Positions 24,131-35,609 of a stretch of DNA of 64,000 bases are shown one piece after another. A program made the position numbers and the translations under genes. Source of the DNA: Thunnus maccoyii (Eukaryota > Chordata > Actinopteri > Scombriformes > Scombridae); the NCBI RefSeq assembly GCF_910596095.1, contig NC_056539.1, forward strand, positions 9,994,501 through 10,058,500, read 5' to 3'. The notes under the pieces are model-generated. The model did no database searches and was not told the DNA's origin. It was given only the letters and a program-made list of their open reading frames with translations. Position 1 is the stretch's first letter; every line of letters begins with the position of its first letter.

Positions 24131-25800
24131 TGTTTTATATCAACTTTTCCCTGGCATCTTTAAATGGAGTGTGTTTAGTCCGGTTCCAGAGGTCCTCTGC
24201 CAGCTGCTGGCACTCGGCTAAAACAAGCAAACAATACAAAGGTTAGATGGACTGGCAGATAGAGATGATGTCTGAAGTCTTACATGGAGTATTAACACCA
24301 GTTTGCTTGGAAATACAGTCTGCTAAGCACCTTTACGTCTCTGTCTAGTACAACATGAAATAACCATCAGACCCTCACTCCCCCTAAACTATAAGATGAC
24401 TATGAAGAGCTTAAACCAGAAAAACATGACTACTGGACCCAACTTACAAAATCAATGTAGAAACACAGGCTGTTGGACCAGATCAGTCTCCTGCTGCTCA
24501 GGCTGGGAGGAGAAAGAGACAGTGTTTCTGTTCTCTTTACAGTTATGCTGGACCAGGTGCACCTGAAGAGAGAAGACAATGAGATAGAAGACATGTGAGA
24601 GGACCAGCTGCAGGGATCAACTAACAATGAAAACACAGTTCACGTACATCTGTCACTGATTCTGAGATGAATAATACAGTATCTATAGAGCCAATTTTAA
24701 GATTTGTGGTTATCCTTTGTTACTGTAGATATTGCTCACAAAATAATTAAACACAATGTAATTAGCCCACTATTATACCTCACAATGCTCACTATGTAGA
24801 AGTCACTTACATCATCTCTTCTTGGGGTTGTTACTTCCTGTCCTTCATCATTCTGGCACTGTTGCTCATCATGTTCTTCATCTTGGGGCTCTTCTAGGCC
24901 TTCAAAAAAAAACAAACCATTCAGGATATTGAAGTCACACAAAGTCACAAATGAAAGCTAATACAGTTTTATTACCATTGTGCCTCACCTTGCTCTTCCA
25001 CTATATAATGACTTTGCCACCCTCGTCTCTGTGGACCTGTTCCCTACAGTATGCATCCAGGGGCTGTTCCTAATCTTGCTTCTCATGCTGGAGCTTCTCT
25101 GGGCTCTTTTTTGGGGTCTTCGAGTCACCCAAAATCAGCCCTGAAGGGAAAAGACACAAATAAAATTAATTAAAACTTTGATTAATTCTGCAGTTTCTAA
25201 GACAGCAACACTAAATACTTCTAGTATCTGTTAGATCACTTTTACTCCTTTTGTTGACTCTTCGTCACATTACCAACAGCACAATGAAAGATAATATTAT
25301 ACATTTACAGTAGATTTCCATTGATTACCAGTGTATCATGCTCTTCCACTATATAGAGCTTGCGTCTCCTCCTGGGTTCATTCATTTCTGGTCTCATCAA
25401 TGGTCGACCTCCCGGTGTGTCCCTCATCTCTTTTCTCCTGGTGGGGTCCTCTGAGATCTTCTTTTCATCTTGGGTCCTGGAGTCATCTGAAGACTGTACT
25501 GAAAGGAAAAAAATAACAGAGAAAAACAACCAAACCAAATCTTATGCAAAATTTCTCTCCTGCCATTTTAGATGTTTCTTAATGGATAATTTATGTTAAT
25601 GGAGCAGAACCTTTAGGGAGATCAATTTACATATAATCAGGCTTTGAGTAAAAGTTTGGGAATATTCAATAGTATCAACCCCATCAAATTTATGCCGGTG
25701 CTGTTAGTCTTGGAACTCTTAACTAGTCTTGGAGGATGAGGACTGTAAACAGACACATTTTTGCACCATCTTATCTTTACTGTATCTATCTAACAATTAT

Positions 25801-25815
25801 TTATTATTATATGTT

Positions 25816-25846
<31 letters not shown>
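25801..25846 (+). repeat. (TTA)n microsatellite
   Basis: Trinucleotide run in an intron of the Ser-rich locus. Confidence 0.85.
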
Positions 25847-25847
<1 letters not shown>

Positions 25848-26379
25848 CATAAGCAAATTGGCAGGACAAGAGTATAAGGAATAAAAAAATAAACATTCTG
25901 TAGCAATCAAACTCACCTTTTCATATTCCAGTTGTGCTGCTGGTCAATTCTGCCTCTCAGTGAGCCAAACAGGTCACATGATGTCCTGAAAAAGTGATGC
26001 TCTGACCTTTTCAATGAGCAACTCCCAGATTCCACCACAAGCTACTTGTGGAGGATTCATTTTACTTACCTTACTTACCATTTGGACTGTTTTGCCTTTT
26101 TCCTCCTCTGGTAGTGAGGAGAGACACTCAGAGGCTGTAATGCCTCTAATACACAGTTACTGTGTTTCTATCTCTTTCTCCCCTGTGTGGACTCCTGCAC
26201 TGTTGACTGCACTCTTAGTTTGGAGTGATCTTTCTTTCTTCTGCCAGAGAGGAGCTTCACTGTGAGGGTGCAACACGTGGGAGGTTCACTCTGTCCCCCC
26301 AGATCAGCCCCCCTTCTGACAGGCACCCTGACCAGAGTCACAAGTGCAGCAACGAGGATGTGATCCACATCAGAGCTCC

Positions 26380-26885
26380 ATCAGATCAGATCAAGTTAGG
26401 TCATATCAGTTCACATGTATGATCAAATCAGAATAGATCATATTATCAATAGATCATCACATTAATTTAAATCAAGTCAGATCAGATCAGACAAAATCAC
26501 AACACATCGATTCAAATAAAATCTGATCCGATCCAACAAATCACATAAAATCAATTCAAATAAATCTTGATCAAATCAGATCAGACAAAATCACAACACA
26601 TCGATTCAAATAAAATCTGATCCGATCCGATCACACAAATCACATAAAATCAAATCATATTAGATCATATCATCAATAGATCATCACATTAATTTAAATC
26701 AAGTCAGACCAGATCAGACAAAATCACAACACATCGATTCAAATAAAATCTGATCCGATCCAACAAATCACATAAAATCAATTCAAATAAATCTTGATCA
26801 GATCAAATCAGACAAAATCACAACACATCGATTCAAATAAAATCTGATCCGATCTGATCTAATAAATCACTTCAAATCAATTCAG
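26380..26885 (+). repeat. GATC-rich satellite with two-level periodicity
   Basis: The block ACAAAATCACAACACATCGA recurs at 26491, 26585, 26718 and 26812. Spacings are 94, 133 and 94 nt, giving a higher-order unit of 227 nt made of two unequal halves. The array is unusually dense in GATC and ATCA words. It lies just inside the first intron following the Ser-rich exon. Confidence 0.85.
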
Positions 26886-27194
26886 AATGAAATCAAATTC
26901 AAATGAATTGTTAAGAGCGCTTCCCTGCGGGGTTACCTTCTGGAGGTCCAGCAGCTCTCTTACCTCTCCTGCCGCCTCGCTGCCTGTTTGTTTCCCTGAG
27001 CAGCTCCCTCACGCACGTCAGCTCGGGACCAGCTGTCATCAGACGAGGCCTGGTGGGTGTCTGAGGACTCGTAGAGGAGGACGAGCTGCAGGATGAGCTA
27101 GAAGAGGAGGAGAGAGAGGGAGAGGCAGGAGAGCACCTTGGGAAGGAGTGATGGGATGAGTAAGAGGTAGAGGAGCAGACAGGAGAGGAGCTTG

Positions 27195-27400
27195 GAGACC
27201 AGTTACTGGATGAGTCAGGGGAAAACCTGGAAGAGGAGAAGGAGGAGGAAGAGGAAGGAGAACTACTTGGATGCCAGCTACTGGATGAGCCAGGGGAAAA
27301 CCTGGAGGAGGAGAAGGAGGAGGAGGAGGAGGAAGGAGAGCAACTTGGTGACCACCTGCTGGATGAGTCAGGGGAAAACCTAGAAGGAGAGGAGGAGGAA
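27195..27400 (-). repeat. in-frame minisatellite encoding Ser-rich repeats
   Basis: The core CTGGATGAGTCAGGGGAAAA starts at 27206, 27281 and 27359, periods of 75 and 78 nt, both multiples of three. On the minus strand each unit encodes a Ser run plus a block like SRFSPDSSSNWSP. Unit length in whole codons suggests selection for an open frame at the time of expansion. Confidence 0.75.
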
Positions 27401-27651
27401 GAGGAGGAGGAGGAGGAGGAGGAAGGAGGGGAGCTTGGAGAGAGGCTTAAGAGAGAAATAAAAGAAGAGGAAGAGGTGGAGTTTGAAGGGGAGCCAGGAG
27501 GTGTGTAAGGGGGAGACTTGCGTGTGGAGCCTGGGGAGGAGCTGCAGGAGAGGGATGGTGCTGGTACCCTCCGCAGGATCAGTCTCGGGCTGGTGGGCCG
27601 GTTGGGGTTTGGCACGAGGACAGATGTCCAAGTGAAGCGCTGACCAATCTG

Positions 27652-30520
27652 AAAACAGACAGAAACCTTTAAACTTCTGCTGCAGGTCACATGATCATCA
27701 ACTGTTTGAATAATGACAGAGAGAAGTCAGCGCTGATGAAGACTGAATGTTTACATCATACTGCTGTATGTCAGGAAATATTTGACCAATATATAAATTC
27801 CTTTCAAACAAGGACACAGCTGTCAGATAAATGTACAGTGGAGTAAAAAATACAATATTTCCCCCCAAAATATAGTAGAGAAAAAAGTATTACACAGTCG
27901 AAGTGATAAAGTAAATACTGAGTGCAGTACAGATACAGGACTTAAGTGTTCTTCCAGACTCTGCTGCACCTGATGATGCCACATTAATAAAGCAACGATT
28001 GTTTCATTATTGATAAGAATAATTTTAATATACTCTCTTGTACAAAAAGTGTCTCCATATAATGTTTTCACGTTAAATAAACACATTAAATCGTTAATGC
28101 AGATTGTATGTTTTGAAATGTTATTTTTAGGATAATTTATTAATCCGGCTAATTGTCTCCCTACAGAGTCTGGATGCTTTATCACGATTTACATTAATAT
28201 CACATCTCATATTGATATAGATCATTATTTTTTTTATTACTATTATTGTAATATAATTTTCAGGAATAAGAGAACTTGCTAACAGTGTCTCTTCTGACTG
28301 CTCACGTTTTAAACGGAGAATATCAACTTCTGACCTCTTATAGGAGATTTAGAGACCCTCAATTTAAACAGGCTGAAGAATTTTATACATCAGTCTATAC
28401 TGTTGGTAAACCAACATCTGAATCCAGAGGATATGATGTGATGTGTATGATTGTTATGGCTATTTGATGCGTTTTGTTCAGCTATGAAAAGTGTCATATT
28501 TGTATGTTTAATCTGTGTGTAAATCTCTTGAACGGGACCGCCTAAGGATGCAAAATGAATTTATTCTACATTTTATTAATACATGTTCAAAGATTATTTA
28601 TTTGTTAGAATCTGGTTTAAATCTTGTACAGTCATCTGGGGTCTTTACAGAGTTGTAAAACGTCAAAAGTCCAGTTTGATTAATGTAGCCTAAGTTTGTT
28701 TTAACGAAGGATATGAAAGTTAATGATGTGACGACATGATGACGCTGTGAGTTCTGTCTCAATGGTAAAATACATGTTAAAAAAACATGGGCTTTAAATG
28801 AATAAATCTCACATCTTTCATGCTCAAACAGCTCTGATCCACGTTAGTCAGTCGTCAGTCGATGTCAGAGTAAAAAAAGTCGTATATGGAGGTCGTCTTT
28901 TTTAAGAAATCGTCGAGTGAAATGTTGAAAATCACACAGCGTGTCTTTTCTGCTGATACCGAGTTTGTTTATGTTCGAATGATGATCACGTCTGATGAAG
29001 CACCTGACAACTAGCATAGCAACCACTGAACCAGCTGCAGGCCGATAAAACATAAAACATCACTTCAGTAAGAAAAACTACTGTCATTAATTATTCATCA
29101 TTCAGACATAATAAAAGGAAAAAAAAACATTAAATTTTTTCTATCTTCATTTTATTTATATTTTCCACTGAGGTTATTTGTAGAATCGCAATAAATCAGG
29201 TGGTCTTTAAATTGATAATCATGCCATAAAATAAATCGAGAAATGCCAAAATCATAGCAACATGGAGAAACGTGAAAGTGTGATTTCATAATTAAAACTA
29301 ATAACATGTTGGATTACAGCATGAACAGCAAACAGGAAAATAATAAAATAATAAAATAACGCCAGCAGCAATAATGAACATAAAAGACATTTTATTCAAG
29401 AAAGAAGTTTTTTTTGTTTTGTTTTTTTTACCCTCTGAGAAATATTTAAAAAAAGCCAAGTTTCACAATGTGTTTATTTCATGTCACCATATTACAATAA
29501 TTCTTATACTGTATAGAAGTGACTTCATTCAAAGTGTTTTCCTCAGTCAGCTTTTGATAAGTGCTCTTTTAAAGTAGAAGCAAATAACCCAACAAAAAAA
29601 ACAAATAAATTCTCCACCTGTGTGATAAACTGTGACTTGGATATGATAACGTGTTGTATTTTGATACAATAGTTTATATGCCGTAGGTTTGTTCATTGGT
29701 GGACGGGTTTCTGGTGGTAGTTTTAGTAACACAAAGAAGCCACAGGTGATTGACACTGAGGGTTTTGTGGTCTACTGTCCCAGACTCACCTCTTAAGGAG
29801 CATTTTCTTCAAAGTTAATCAAACTCAAAGTTAATCAAACATGAAGCTGGTGAGCAGTCAATAGATTATCTGTTCAAGCCAAATCAAAAGCACACTGAGT
29901 TTGGACAAATGAAAGAATTTGTTCCTAAAAAGAAAGATTGATTTCTACAGTCTTGATACAATCCACACACACAGTGACTGTCCTTCACCTCCCTCTTGTG
30001 ATCTTCACTGACAGGCTTATTTTAGATAAACACTACACACAAAGTAAAAAAAAAATGGTTTGACAGTTTTACAGATTTTTCATTGCTTTGTTGTTATTTG
30101 TTTGTCTCTTACGGCATTTCAAATGATACCATTTCATACAGTTGCTGCTGTTCTGCATCTCACCTTTGTGTCCTTTTGATTACAGCTGGAAAGGCTTTAT
30201 GTCATGCGTCTGTTATTGCATTTTTATTGATAAAAAACAGGCAAAAAGTATGTTTCTTACAAAGGTTACACTTCTACTGTGCAGATTCTTGGAAGTTGAA
30301 GAACATTTGGCCATAACTGGACAAAATGCACTACTGGACATTAATGTGATAAATCACTGCTACTGAGTGCACATGAAGGTAAATCCCAGAGAAGTTATCA
30401 AAAGAGTCACATGATTACATGGTTGGACTTCAATTCAATTCAGGGTCAGTAAAAATGTGATATAATTTTCAAACACACTTTCTCAAATGTATAGAACATC
30501 TAATACTGTATGTGACCCTC
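27652..30520. other. spacer between Ser-rich locus and the FMO exon relic
   Basis: AT-rich. A minus-strand 62-codon open frame at 29053-28865 could hold an upstream exon of the Ser-rich locus but has no convincing donor. I see no other genes; no further FMO exons accompany the relic at 30523-30654. Confidence 0.4.
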
Positions 30521-30522
30521 AA

Positions 30523-30654
30523 CTAAAATCTTCACAGACCACTAATATCATGGCTGCTCTCAAAGCAGATGGTCTCAAGACCTTCATCCAAACAAGCCTT
30601 GATGCTGCTCAGACCAGAGATTCCTGCACTGATCATTAACACCCTCTGAATCAT
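30523..30654 (-). pseudogene. solo FMO exon-1 relic
   Basis: Exactly 132 nt, the length of coding exon 1 in all four FMO genes. It translates as [18 protein letters not shown], then [18 protein letters not shown], closest to FMO-B. The FAD motif GAGPSG has become SAGISG, the Trp codon of GLWRF is TGA, the following Lys codon is TAG, and the donor GTGAGG is now TTGAGG. The similarity continues a little way 5' of the start (GGAGAGGAAGCA is shared with FMO-B). It lies 1.1 kb downstream of FMO-C in the same orientation, and I see no partner exons. Confidence 0.9.
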
Positions 30655-30655
30655 G

Positions 30656-31775
30656 ATGGAGAGGAAGCAGGAAAACAAACGCAGACTGAGACCAGCAGAA
30701 AACAAAACCATGCAACCATGTTTTGATTTAGGTAAAAGTGACTAACTTAAGTACAGCATAAAGTCTTTGTGGTTGAAAATTGTGTGTGGTTGGTCTGTTT
30801 TTGTGTTCTTCAAGTTCACTAGTCTTCTTAAGCAGTCTCATTGCACTTGTTTGATTTCCACAGAAATTTAAATAAACCAAACCGAATGAGCAAACACACT
30901 GCACCAAAATGATTTGATGTGAGGGAAGTCTCTAAATCTGGCAGTTGCCTGTCTTTGTTTTGTTTAGGTTCACACTTTCAGCCTTTGCTTCACCATATTC
31001 TTGTCTTTTTGTTGAATGATCGGTTACAACACTTGTTGGTTGTACTCAGCACTCAAGTTTTCTTTTATTAGTTATTTGTTTTGTTTCATTATTTGCTTGT
31101 TTTTGTTTTGTGAGAACCCTGTGAGTTAGGGTTAGGGTTACTCAGGTGATACCTTGTGATTGTACAGTAATGTCATGTTTTTGTTACCTGGCGCCACCTG
31201 CGACTGGCTGCATGGATATCTTCAAAAACAATAGATGTAGTCCATTTATCAATATGACTACTCACAGCATCATGCCAAGAAAATAAAAAAGGAGAGAAGT
31301 AAAAAAATCTCAACTTTCTCTTTAAACAGAAGAAGGAGACAATGTGTCCAGTACTAACATTTTATTTCCTTTAGCTTAGATTCCTTTCTATATGTGAACT
31401 GTCTCCTTTTGTCTGTGTGACTGTTTATTTTTCTCATTTTTCCTGCATCAGTAAGCCTCAGTTTTGCTGTTGTGGTTGTGTGCAGATTCCTCCGACCTTT
31501 TCAACTGACACATCTGTAGTGGGACTGCGAGTAAATGAGTGCAAACTACTTTCACAATTTTATAACCCCACATTATTACATTATACAGCATTGCATACAT
31601 CAAAAGAGGGAGGCTGTCTGTCTCTCTACATGTCAAACATCAAAGGAAAACACCTTAGATACAATACATCATGTCTACAAGTCTCAGACCTGTGTATTCT
31701 TTATCTTTCACTGCATGCAAAGGATTTTAGATCCCATGGTTCAAGCTGGACCCAGATATCATCATGTTGTTGTGG
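30656..31775. other. 3' flank of FMO-C
   Basis: No gene. A telomere-like GTTAGGGTTAGGGTTA lies at 31125-31140. Minus-strand AATAAA signals at 31424-31429 and 31361-31366 are candidate poly(A) sites for FMO-C, about 350-410 nt past its stop codon. Confidence 0.5.
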
Positions 31776-34700
31776 TTAGCCAGTGAACCAGATGTCCTTG
31801 AGGTAAATCTTGCACCTGTCCAGAGCCTGAGCTGCACCCTGCAGCACTGGAACAATCTCATTTTTAGACAGAAGCACAGCCATTATCACAGTTCCTCCAA
31901 ACATGAGCAGCCAGGGAGAAAAGAGGACAGATGGTGTGGTCTCTGGTTCTGGTATTTCTCTGGTTCTGAAAGGTTGCGCTACTCGCTCCCACTGAGTGAG
32001 GATAGCCTGGCGGGCACCGGCCCACCGTCCAGGCCCATTGAGACGATACTGATATGGAGTGCAGGGACCACAGAGGACCTTCACCCAGAGCACAGGATCT
32101 CTCAGTAGTAGTCTCAGGAAGTTAGGTCGAACCCCAACCTGTGATTAAAAGTCTGTCACAATGGTTGTGTCTTTTACATATGGTAACATACTTTTACATA
32201 GAACTGAACTGAACTAACCTCATCAGCCATAAAATCCAGGTAAGGGATGTAATCTACCTGGAGATCAGCCTGTCGTGGGCAGGGATAGCTGAGAAAACAA
32301 AGAAGAGGAGCAGATTCATATGTCATTATTCACGATACAAATTTTAAGTATAAAAGCTGAAATTCTACATTTTCCACAGACAAGCCCTGAATGATCTGGC
32401 TGCACCATCTAAACAACATCAGCGTCTAAAGCATGTGTACCTCTTCATGTTTCTTTTCCTCTCAGACTCAATGACAGCCAGCATTTTCTCCTTGGGCGGA
32501 AGACGGCTCAAACCTTAAAGATAATACAGAACAAACTAACACCTCTTGCTTCTTAATCCTGTGTGTGTGTGTGTTAAGCTCACAAATGTTTACCTGCAAA
32601 GACCTTAACAGCCCACCGCGCCTGCATTTCTACTATGGGCATGATTGGTCCTTTTGTCTGGAAAAGACCCATGACGGCCAGTGTGGGGTGTTGTAGAGAA
32701 GGAGGAAACAGTCTCCTGAAATTTGAAAAAACTGTAAGGTGATCCTTAGAAATGATTATGTCATATTACAATATAGGTGATAGTCCTATAATTAATACAG
32801 GAGTATCCAACACTCTTTCCAGCATGTACTTACTTGTACAATGTCAGCTGTCTGTGAGGCCCCTCAGACAGAGCTGGAGGCAGGAATGGGAAGTTTCCAT
32901 TATAACCTGTACAGAAGACCATAACATCAATGTTCTCCTCCACGGTACCATCTTCAAATACAACTCCAGAGCCATTGAACCTTTTCAGATTAGGTTTCAT
33001 GACTAGCGCCCCCTGAAGGATTCGGCCAGGAAGGTCATCATTGATCAGAGGCCTTTTGTCCAGAACTCTGGGAAAGAGAGGAAATGATGAATAGATTCAA
33101 TCAAATGCATCTTGCTTCAAACATTATATCACGTACAAAATGACACCTTTGTATCTAATTGTCTGCACCACTGACACCCTGCTAGTATGGACGGAAGTCA
33201 TTGATGAAATTTGCAGACTTTGAGCATGAGCCTTTTCTTACAACGTAATTAATGCAGATGAAATATCTATGTATCTATGGATCTAGCAATTAAAATTAAT
33301 ATTTTGACGTAAATAGTTGAGAGTAAGTGACTAGAGTAACTAAAAGATAAGTATTCTGTGCTTGTTCTTTATGTTCATGTGTGTAAACAGTAAAGTTATG
33401 GAGGTATATTGAAGTATACAGTATATGTAACTCTGCCCTTACAAATCCATACCTGCTCACTCTCAAATGTTTACTTGCAGACTGTGTAGCGATCTGAATT
33501 TATTTTGTGCTCTCTCAGATCTTTTGTCATCAATGTACTTCCATGTAAAGGCACAATCTACATCTGTAAAATAAAGGGCAGTCCCACCAGCAAACCCTTA
33601 AGTTAATTGTTCTTTTGACAAGAGACTGACACTTAAGAGCTCGTTCTAAACAGTTTTCTAGTGCTGTTAGCAGCTTGCTTACATTAGCATTTTTTTAGTT
33701 ATGCTAGTGACATGGCTCTAGGGATGGCAATGTCGGTTGGTCTGTCATTTGGCCAGTCCACCACTTTGGTCAAGGCTGAGATCTCAGCAACTATTGGATG
33801 GATTGTGGTAAAATTTGGTACAGATGCCCCCCTCAGAATTATTATTATGTTGTTTACCCCCCCTGAGTTTTCAACTAGCACCCTCATCCAGTACTTGGGT
33901 TTATGACCAAATACCTACAAAACTAAAGACATTCCCACCAGCATCAATATTTGTGTTGTTTCTGTTGTGTAACTAGTGAATGTATCCATCAATAAACTGT
34001 AAAAAGGGGCCTGGGATCATGAGGTAGAGAGGAACAGACTCTCAGATAAGTCATCCAGGGGGAAATGGGTCACCTGTGTCTTGGCTTCAGGCCATACAAT
34101 ATATGGTCGTATCTGTGGTTCAGCGCTCTCTCTACTGCCCAGTTGACCAGAGTTTTGGGGAGAAGCAGCATGAGGATATTGTTGAGCCTGGTGATAGATG
34201 TCATATCCAGGGGAAGACCACTGTTGGACATCCTGCCAATCACCCAAGCCCCCTGCCGTGTGCTGAGAAATGTCTGTCAGAGATAGAAACGAAGGAGTGT
34301 AACATTCTCATGAACATACCGAAATAATTTTACAAGTTAAAAATGTTGCATAATTTTTTGCACCAACAAACGGTTTCTGTATGATTAGAACATTTATCGA
34401 TAAGTAGTAGCAATAGTAAAATAAAAATCTTGCATAAGAATAAAACCAAAAATGAATGGACTGTGTGAAAGCACATTTGTCATCTGTCTCAATTAAGTCC
34501 CTTGGGTTCTGCTGCCAAAAACACTGGATACAATACTTCTCTACTCTTTGTTTGTCTCACCTTCTCTGCAGATCTACTAATCTCTGCAGCAATATCTCCT
34601 CCAGAGCTGCCAATGCCAACCACCACCACCCTCTTTCCTCTGCAGGCATCTGCGTCTTTATATTCCCAGCTGTGAAAACACTTTCCAGGAAACGTCTCAT

Positions 34701-35542
34701 GTCCTAGAGAGATACAGATGGTGCAAAGGAAAAAAGGTAGATTCTTGCAAGAATGTGCCAATGTAAAGTAAATCAACCCATTAAAATCAAATTCTGTCTG
34801 ACTTGAATGACAATATATGCTTGACATATTTGAAAAGTGATGTCTGACCTGGAAAGTCTGACAGGGGTAGGACAGGATGGGTGTAGTGGCCTGAACATAC
34901 TAGAACTCCATCAAAGACATGCGTCTCTTCCTCTCCGTCCCTGTTAATAGTCACTATATCCCACTGACCAGACACAGAGAAATCTGGTCTTTGTTTAACA
35001 CTCCTCACTGTGGTCTGAACAAACACACACACATTAATAATCCATTAAGAACTTTACATCACAGTATGCTATAGAAACATGTGAAAAGACAGTGACACTC
35101 CTGGCATGATGAAAAAGGAATAACCTGGAAATTAATGTATTTGAGCAAGTCAAAATGTTCAGCATAGAGCCTGTAGTACTGCAGGAGCTGAGAGTTGTGC
35201 ATGTAGTTTGGGTAGTCAGCAGGCATTGGAAAATCGCTGAAACACATCATCTCTTTGGAGGTGTTGACCACCAAAGAGCGGTAGATGCTGGATCGCTCAG
35301 GCTCAGGAGAATCCTGTGGAAACAAAGGATACTGAGACATAGAGCTGACATTTTAAACAAATATGAAACTGACAACAAGATAAATATGTGTATTCTCTTT
35401 AAAACTGCACCTTAAATCTCCACAGGCCGCCAATGTCATCAGTGCTTTCAAAGCAGACAGGCTCCAGGCCCTCATCGACACAGATCTTGATACAGACCAG
35501 ACCAGAACTGCCCGCTCCAACCACTGCCACACGTCGAACCAT
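31776..35542 (-). CDS. FMO-C: flavin-containing monooxygenase, FMO5-like, divergent motifs
   Basis: Same class as FMO-A. Ten coding exons: 35542-35411, 35313-35125, 35014-34849, 34703-34561, 34273-34074, 33067-32834, 32715-32594, 32513-32441, 32288-32219, 32138-31776; GT-AG throughout; 563 residues. Seen: FAD site VVGAGSSG (9-14), Asn61 in VVNTSKE, signature [11 protein letters not shown] (167-177), then NADPH site GIGSSG where the usual Asn of GNSG is Ser, and FCTGY (328-332) where the family has FATGY. The C-terminus carries a hydrophobic segment ([15 protein letters not shown]) and a longer polar tail. The 356-nt exon is split 234+122, unlike its neighbours, and the last exon has an extra intron between ADE and VGVRPN. 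The frame is open throughout, so it should be a working gene, perhaps with altered cofactor handling. Confidence 0.94.
33690..33960 (+). repeat. dispersed fish repeat in FMO-C intron 5
   Basis: The text CATGGCTCTAGGGATGGCAA ... CAACTATTGGATGGATTG ... AAATTTGGTACAGA ... TTTATGACCAAATACCT is a very common teleost repeat that I recognise from memory. A second copy of the same family lies in the opposite orientation at 35610-35950. Confidence 0.65.
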
Positions 35543-35609
35543 TACTGAACACTTGTGTAGGGAGGAACAAAAAGTATCAGAAATGTGTTGTGTACAGCAG
35601 GTACAGCAG

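Larger units (their letters stand above)
24135..27648 (-). pseudogene. unrecognised Ser-rich locus, multi-exon, apparently decaying
   Basis: I do not recognise this gene. Minus-strand exon-like blocks with good splice sites: 27648-26964 (TTTTCAG acceptor, AGAG|GTAAGA donor), 25985-25917, 25498-25329, 25140-24989, 24898-24811, 24562-24448 and a terminal block 24217-24135. The terminal block ends in TAA and is followed by AATAAA at 24049-24054. The first block encodes FTWTSVLVPNPNRPTSPRL, then a long Ser/Pro tract built from 75-78-nt repeats, then ELTCVRELLRETNRQRGGRR. The last encodes ECQQLAEDLWNRTKHTPFKD. Blocks 25498-25329 and 25140-24989 are duplicates (both contain YIVEE). The second copy has three stops in the frame its neighbours require, 25985-25917 is out of phase, and 24562-24448 reaches a TGA two codons before its donor. 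It could be a dying gene, a very fast-evolving gene, or a non-coding transcript. No first exon was found. Confidence 0.4.

Noticed and set aside
26380-26885. CRISPR-like spaced repeats
   Set aside because: The spacers are themselves repeated and the genome is vertebrate; this is a tandem satellite.
27192-27383. Plus-strand Arg/Lys-rich open frame with repeated ASYWMSQGKTW
   Set aside because: Reverse side of the 75-78-nt minisatellite; flanking splice signals support only the minus strand.
31125-31140. Telomere-like GTTAGGGTTAGGGTTA, and a similar run near 54441-54453
   Set aside because: Only two to three units; short interstitial runs like this are common and do not indicate a chromosome end.
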